Assembly (NCBI GenBank): GCA_018725425.1
Contig: QLUL01000052.1
Location: forward strand, 1-7,190
DNA from: Chloroflexota bacterium
GTDB lineage: Bacteria > Chloroflexota > Dehalococcoidia > SZUA-161 > SpSt-899
Length of the DNA stretch: 7,190 nt
Direction: 5' to 3'
Shown here: positions 5,018-7,190 of the stretch, piece after piece
Layout: the number at the start of each line of letters is the position of its first letter
Numbering within the stretch: the first letter of the stretch is position 1
The notes under the pieces: generated by a model
Seen by the model: only the letters and a program-made list of their open reading frames with translations
Told to the model about the DNA's origin: nothing
Databases searched by the model: none
Made by a program: the position numbers and the translations under genes

Positions 5018-5893
5018 ATGATTGAAGCCAGGAAAATCACCAAATTTTTTCCGGTGATCAACCCTCAGGGACTGGCGGAAGGGATTACGGCGGTTCTTTC
5101 CGTGTCTCTCAAGGTTGAAGAGGGGGAATTTGTGGCTGTTGTTGGGCCTACCGGCTGCGGCAAGTCCACTTTTCTGGAAATTATGGCGGGGCTCCAAGCA
5201 CCTACCGAAGGCGAAGTTTATATTGACGGCAAACTGGTTTTAGAGCCCCTGCCCAGCACCCGCAAAGAAATTGAGATTTACCAAAGAAAATACCGGTTCC
5301 TTTCCCCCATCGCCAATGATCTGTGGCGAGACATCCCCAAGTCTGATATTGCCATGATATTTCAGGATTACGCTGTTTTCCCCTGGATGACGGCTTTGGA
5401 AAATGTGTTTTTTACCTTAACATTGCGCCGGGTGCCCAAGGGAGAAAGAAGTTATTTGGCCCGAAAGTACCTGAATTTGGTGGGCCTAAGCGGAGCCGAA
5501 AATAAGTATCCCTCCCAACTCTCCGGGGGCATGCGTCAGCGTGTTGCTTTGGCCAGGGCGCTGTCGGTAGAACCAAAGATTATCCTGATGGATGAACCCT
5601 TTGCGGCTGTGGACGCCCTTGCGCGGGAAAAACTGAACGAAGACCTTTTAAGTATCTGGCAAAGCATGAAAAAGACAATTGTTTTTGTTACTCATGATAT
5701 TAACGAAGCGCTTTATCTTGCCGACCGGGTGGTCGTCTTTTCGCCTCAACCCGGGACTGTGCGCAACATTATTCCCGTAAATCTACCCCGGCCAAGAAAG
5801 CGCGCTAGCCGTGAAATAGGAGAGCTTAGGGAAAGAATTTGGCAAATTTACCAATACGATGCGACAGGGGAGATAATCGATTATGTTATTTAA
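5018..5893 (+). CDS. ABC transporter ATP-binding protein, SsuB/TauB type
   Basis: This cytoplasmic ATPase powers the transporter (COG1116). ATG 5018 begins one base after the permease stop and gives [11 protein letters not shown], the expected family start; the upstream TTG at 4991 would only add residues from inside the permease gene. All motifs are present: Walker [10 protein letters not shown] (43-51), Q-loop FQDYAVFPW (115-123), signature LSGGMRQR (168-175), Walker B IILMDEP with Glu193 (188-194) and the H-loop THD with His226. Unusual for the family is a charged insert of roughly 28 residues (about 81-108, [20 protein letters not shown] and onward) between the DGK strand and the Q-loop. 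The C-terminus ([19 protein letters not shown]) runs over the cysK start by 11 bases. Codon choice shifts here: 15 of 25 isoleucines are ATT and only 3 ATA, like cysK and unlike the genes before it. Confidence 0.92.
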   Translation: MIEARKITKFFPVINPQGLAEGITAVLSVSLKVEEGEFVAVVGPTGCGKSTFLEIMAGLQAPTEGEVYIDGKLVLEPLPSTRKEIEIYQRKYRFLSPIANDLWRDIPKSDIAMIFQDYAVFPWMTALENVFFTLTLRRVPKGERSYLARKYLNLVGLSGAENKYPSQLSGGMRQRVALARALSVEPKIILMDEPFAAVDALAREKLNEDLLSIWQSMKKTIVFVTHDINEALYLADRVVVFSPQPGTVRNIIPVNLPRPRKRASREIGELRERIWQIYQYDATGEIIDYVI

Positions 5894-6902
5894 AAATAAG
5901 GGGAAAATGGAGATTGAGGCTCGATCAGTTCCTTTTGAACCCCCGGTCAAGTATGAGGGAAAAACTTTCCGGGGAAGGATTTATGAGGATATTACCAAAA
6001 CCATGGGTCATACTCCCTTGGTGCGGATTAACCGTTTAACTGTTGATTGTAGCGCCGAAGTGGTGGCCAAACTGGAATCTTTTAACCCTCTAAACAGTGT
6101 AAAAGACCGAATTGGCGTCGCTATGATTGAGGCCGCCGAGGGAATGGGCTTATTGAAAAAGGGCATGGTGGTGATTGAGCCCACTTCAGGCAATACTGGA
6201 ATTGGCCTGGCGTTTGTTTGTGCCGCCAAAGGATACCGGCTGATTTTAACCATGCCGGAAACAATGACCATTGAACGGAGAAAGTTGTTGAAAATGCTAG
6301 GGGCTGAGGTGGTCCTTACCCCTGGTCCCCAGGGAATGAACGGGGCAGTGAGAAAGGCAGAGGAACTGCATCGCCAAATCCCCGGCAGCTTCATTCCCCA
6401 ACAGTTTGAAAATTTGGCTAATCCCGAAATTCACCGCCGGACTACGGCAGAAGAAATTTGGGAGGATACAAAAGGACGGGTGGATATCTTGGTCAGCGGT
6501 ATAGGGACGGGGGGAACAATTACTGGCGTGGCTGAAATAATTAAAAAGCGAAAACCTACCTTTCAAGCCATTGGGGTGGAGCCGGAAGCCTCCCCCGTGC
6601 TCTCCGGGGGCAAATCTGGCCCTCACCGGATTCAGGGTATTGGGGCTGGTTTTATTCCCAAAGTGCTGAATCGAAAATTCCTTGACGAGATTATTCCGGT
6701 AACTAACGATGACGCCTTTGCTACAGCCAGCAGGGTAGCTAAAGAAGAGGGAATTCTTTGCGGCATCTCGTCCGGGGCCGCCATGTGGGCCGCCCTTCAG
6801 GTGGCCAAAAGATCGCAAAACAAGGGGAAACTTATTGTGGTTATCTTTCCTGATTCAGGAGAAAGATACCTGACTACACCACTATCCGATTCTGAACTTT
6901 AG
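5883..6902 (+). CDS. cysK: Cysteine synthase (O-acetylserine sulfhydrylase)
   Basis: This PLP enzyme makes L-cysteine from O-acetylserine and sulfide in the cytoplasm. The PLP lysine is Lys74 in NPLNSVKDR (68-76), where most relatives have NPxxSVKDR with small residues. Other landmarks are the substrate loop TSGNT (101-105), the phosphate-binding GTGGT (208-212), GISSGAA with Ser297 (294-300) and PDSGERYL (323-330). It is complete, but the usual start ([18 protein letters not shown]) falls at residue 32, so there is an N-terminal extension of about 31 residues. ATG 5883 has GGGGAG ten bases upstream; ATG 5907, with AAGGGG three bases upstream, is an alternative giving 331 residues. The first start overlaps the ATPase gene by 11 bases. 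Its place in the operon ties the imported substrate to cysteine production. In Bacillus, CysK also acts as partner of the Rrf2 protein CymR, which makes the neighbouring Rrf2 gene notable. Confidence 0.93.
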   Translation: MLFKNKGKMEIEARSVPFEPPVKYEGKTFRGRIYEDITKTMGHTPLVRINRLTVDCSAEVVAKLESFNPLNSVKDRIGVAMIEAAEGMGLLKKGMVVIEPTSGNTGIGLAFVCAAKGYRLILTMPETMTIERRKLLKMLGAEVVLTPGPQGMNGAVRKAEELHRQIPGSFIPQQFENLANPEIHRRTTAEEIWEDTKGRVDILVSGIGTGGTITGVAEIIKKRKPTFQAIGVEPEASPVLSGGKSGPHRIQGIGAGFIPKVLNRKFLDEIIPVTNDDAFATASRVAKEEGILCGISSGAAMWAALQVAKRSQNKGKLIVVIFPDSGERYLTTPLSDSEL

Positions 6903-6942
6903 CTGGATTAAGGAGGGGTAAAAATTCTTGAGCAGATTCTCT

Positions 6943-7034
6943 ACCAAAGGCTTGACAACCCCCATTTCTTGTGGTAAGATAATTATCACTAACTTGATGA
7001 TATTGCTCCGATGGGGTACACCCTATGAGGCTCT
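6943..7034 (+). repeat. Promoter unit copy 3, in front of the regulator gene
   Basis: Positions 6943-7007 match 1791-1855 at 62 of 65 bases, and the unit ends in ATGAGGCTCT (7025-7034), here the true regulator start. Just before it, an AAGGAGGGG site (6910-6918) leads into TTG 6928, which opens LSRFSTKGL. That resembles an Rrf2 N-terminus (MRLSTKG), so this unit also appears to sit inside an older copy of the regulator's 5' end. Confidence 0.75.
6952..6989 (+). promoter_or_regulatory. Promoter/operator copy 3 of the Rrf2 gene
   Basis: TTGACA (6952-6957), 17 bases, then TAAGAT (6975-6980) preceded by TGG. The 19-bp inverted repeat GTGGTAA-GATAA-TTATCAC (6971-6989) covers the -10 box, with six of seven arm pairs matching. 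Transcription would start near 6987, giving a leader of about 38 bases. Overlap of the operator with the -10 of the regulator's own gene suggests autorepression. No terminator is visible between cysK and this promoter, so read-through from the operon is also possible. Confidence 0.75.
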
Positions 7035-7190
7035 CTACTAAAGCACAGTACGGCACAAGGGCGATGCTTGATCTGGCCATCCGTTCAGGCGAGGGCCCCG
7101 TTTTGGTGAAGGACATCGCCAGGCGGCAGGGGTTCTCGGCGCGATACCTGGAGCAACTGCTCCTTCCCCTGAAGGCAGCCGGCCTGGTCA
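7025..7190 (+). CDS. Rrf2-family transcriptional regulator (partial, CymR/IscR-like)
   Basis: Only the first 55 codons are in the window; the gene continues past its end. The translation MRLSTKAQYGTRAMLDLAIR, then VKDIARRQGFSARYLEQLL and PLKAAGLV, is the winged-helix N-terminus of Rrf2 proteins: the MRLSTK start, the helix with AMLDLA, the DIA-x-x-x-x-SARYLEQLL recognition region (about 30-47) and the L-x-x-AGLV turn. Rrf2 proteins either sense iron-sulfur clusters through three cysteines (IscR, NsrR, RsrR) or act with CysK on sulfur genes (CymR). The part that would carry the cysteines lies outside the window, so the type cannot be decided. ATG 7025 has only a weak upstream GGGG at 7012-7015. 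The gene is preceded by the same promoter/operator found twice before the transporter operon, so it probably regulates both itself and the operon. Confidence 0.88.
   Translation, partial: MRLSTKAQYGTRAMLDLAIRSGEGPVLVKDIARRQGFSARYLEQLLLPLKAAGLV

Noticed and set aside
1..7190. CRISPR array, tRNA, rRNA or insertion sequence
   Set aside because: No regularly spaced repeats, cloverleaf, rRNA motif or transposase reading frame was seen on either strand.

Overview
The window looks like a piece of an anaerobic bacterial chromosome or metagenome contig. Gene style and the unknown first gene suggest an uncultured Chloroflexota (Dehalococcoidia-like) bacterium, but this is a weak inference: no rRNA or other marker gene is present. 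Everything here was read by eye, and no database search was run.

Layout. (1) 15-707: an unrecognised 230-residue soluble protein. (2) 717-853: a frameshifted internal relic of an FGGY-type sugar kinase. (3) 849-1500: a leftward toxin-antitoxin pair of the BrnT family, bounded by integron-style core sites (GTTAGGC on one side, GCCTAAC plus a bulged stem on the other), so probably an old gene cassette. (4) 1500-2250: a gene-poor stretch. It holds a consensus leftward promoter facing the cassette, two tandem copies of an 83-bp promoter/operator unit pointing right, and a 29-codon relic of a cysteine synthase gene. (5) 2251-6902: a tightly packed rightward operon encoding two periplasmic binding proteins (COG0715/NMT1 type), an ABC permease, an ABC ATPase and cysteine synthase CysK. 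(6) 6943-7024: a third copy of the promoter/operator unit. (7) 7025-end: the start of an Rrf2-family (CymR/IscR-like) regulator, cut by the window end.

How the parts may work together. The transporter belongs to the sulfonate/taurine/nitrate family. Its fusion into one operon with cysK, next to an Rrf2 regulator, points to uptake of a sulfur compound feeding cysteine synthesis. The promoter before the regulator gene (perfect -35, 17-bp spacer, near-perfect -10, with a 19-bp inverted repeat over the -10) is duplicated almost exactly upstream of the operon. The simplest reading is that the Rrf2 protein controls both itself and the operon through the same operator.

The operon looks mosaic. The binding-protein and permease genes favour ATA/ATC for isoleucine, while the ATPase and cysK genes favour ATT, with the switch at about 5017. 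Together with the cysK relic upstream, this suggests that an incoming ATPase-cysK pair replaced an older cysK.
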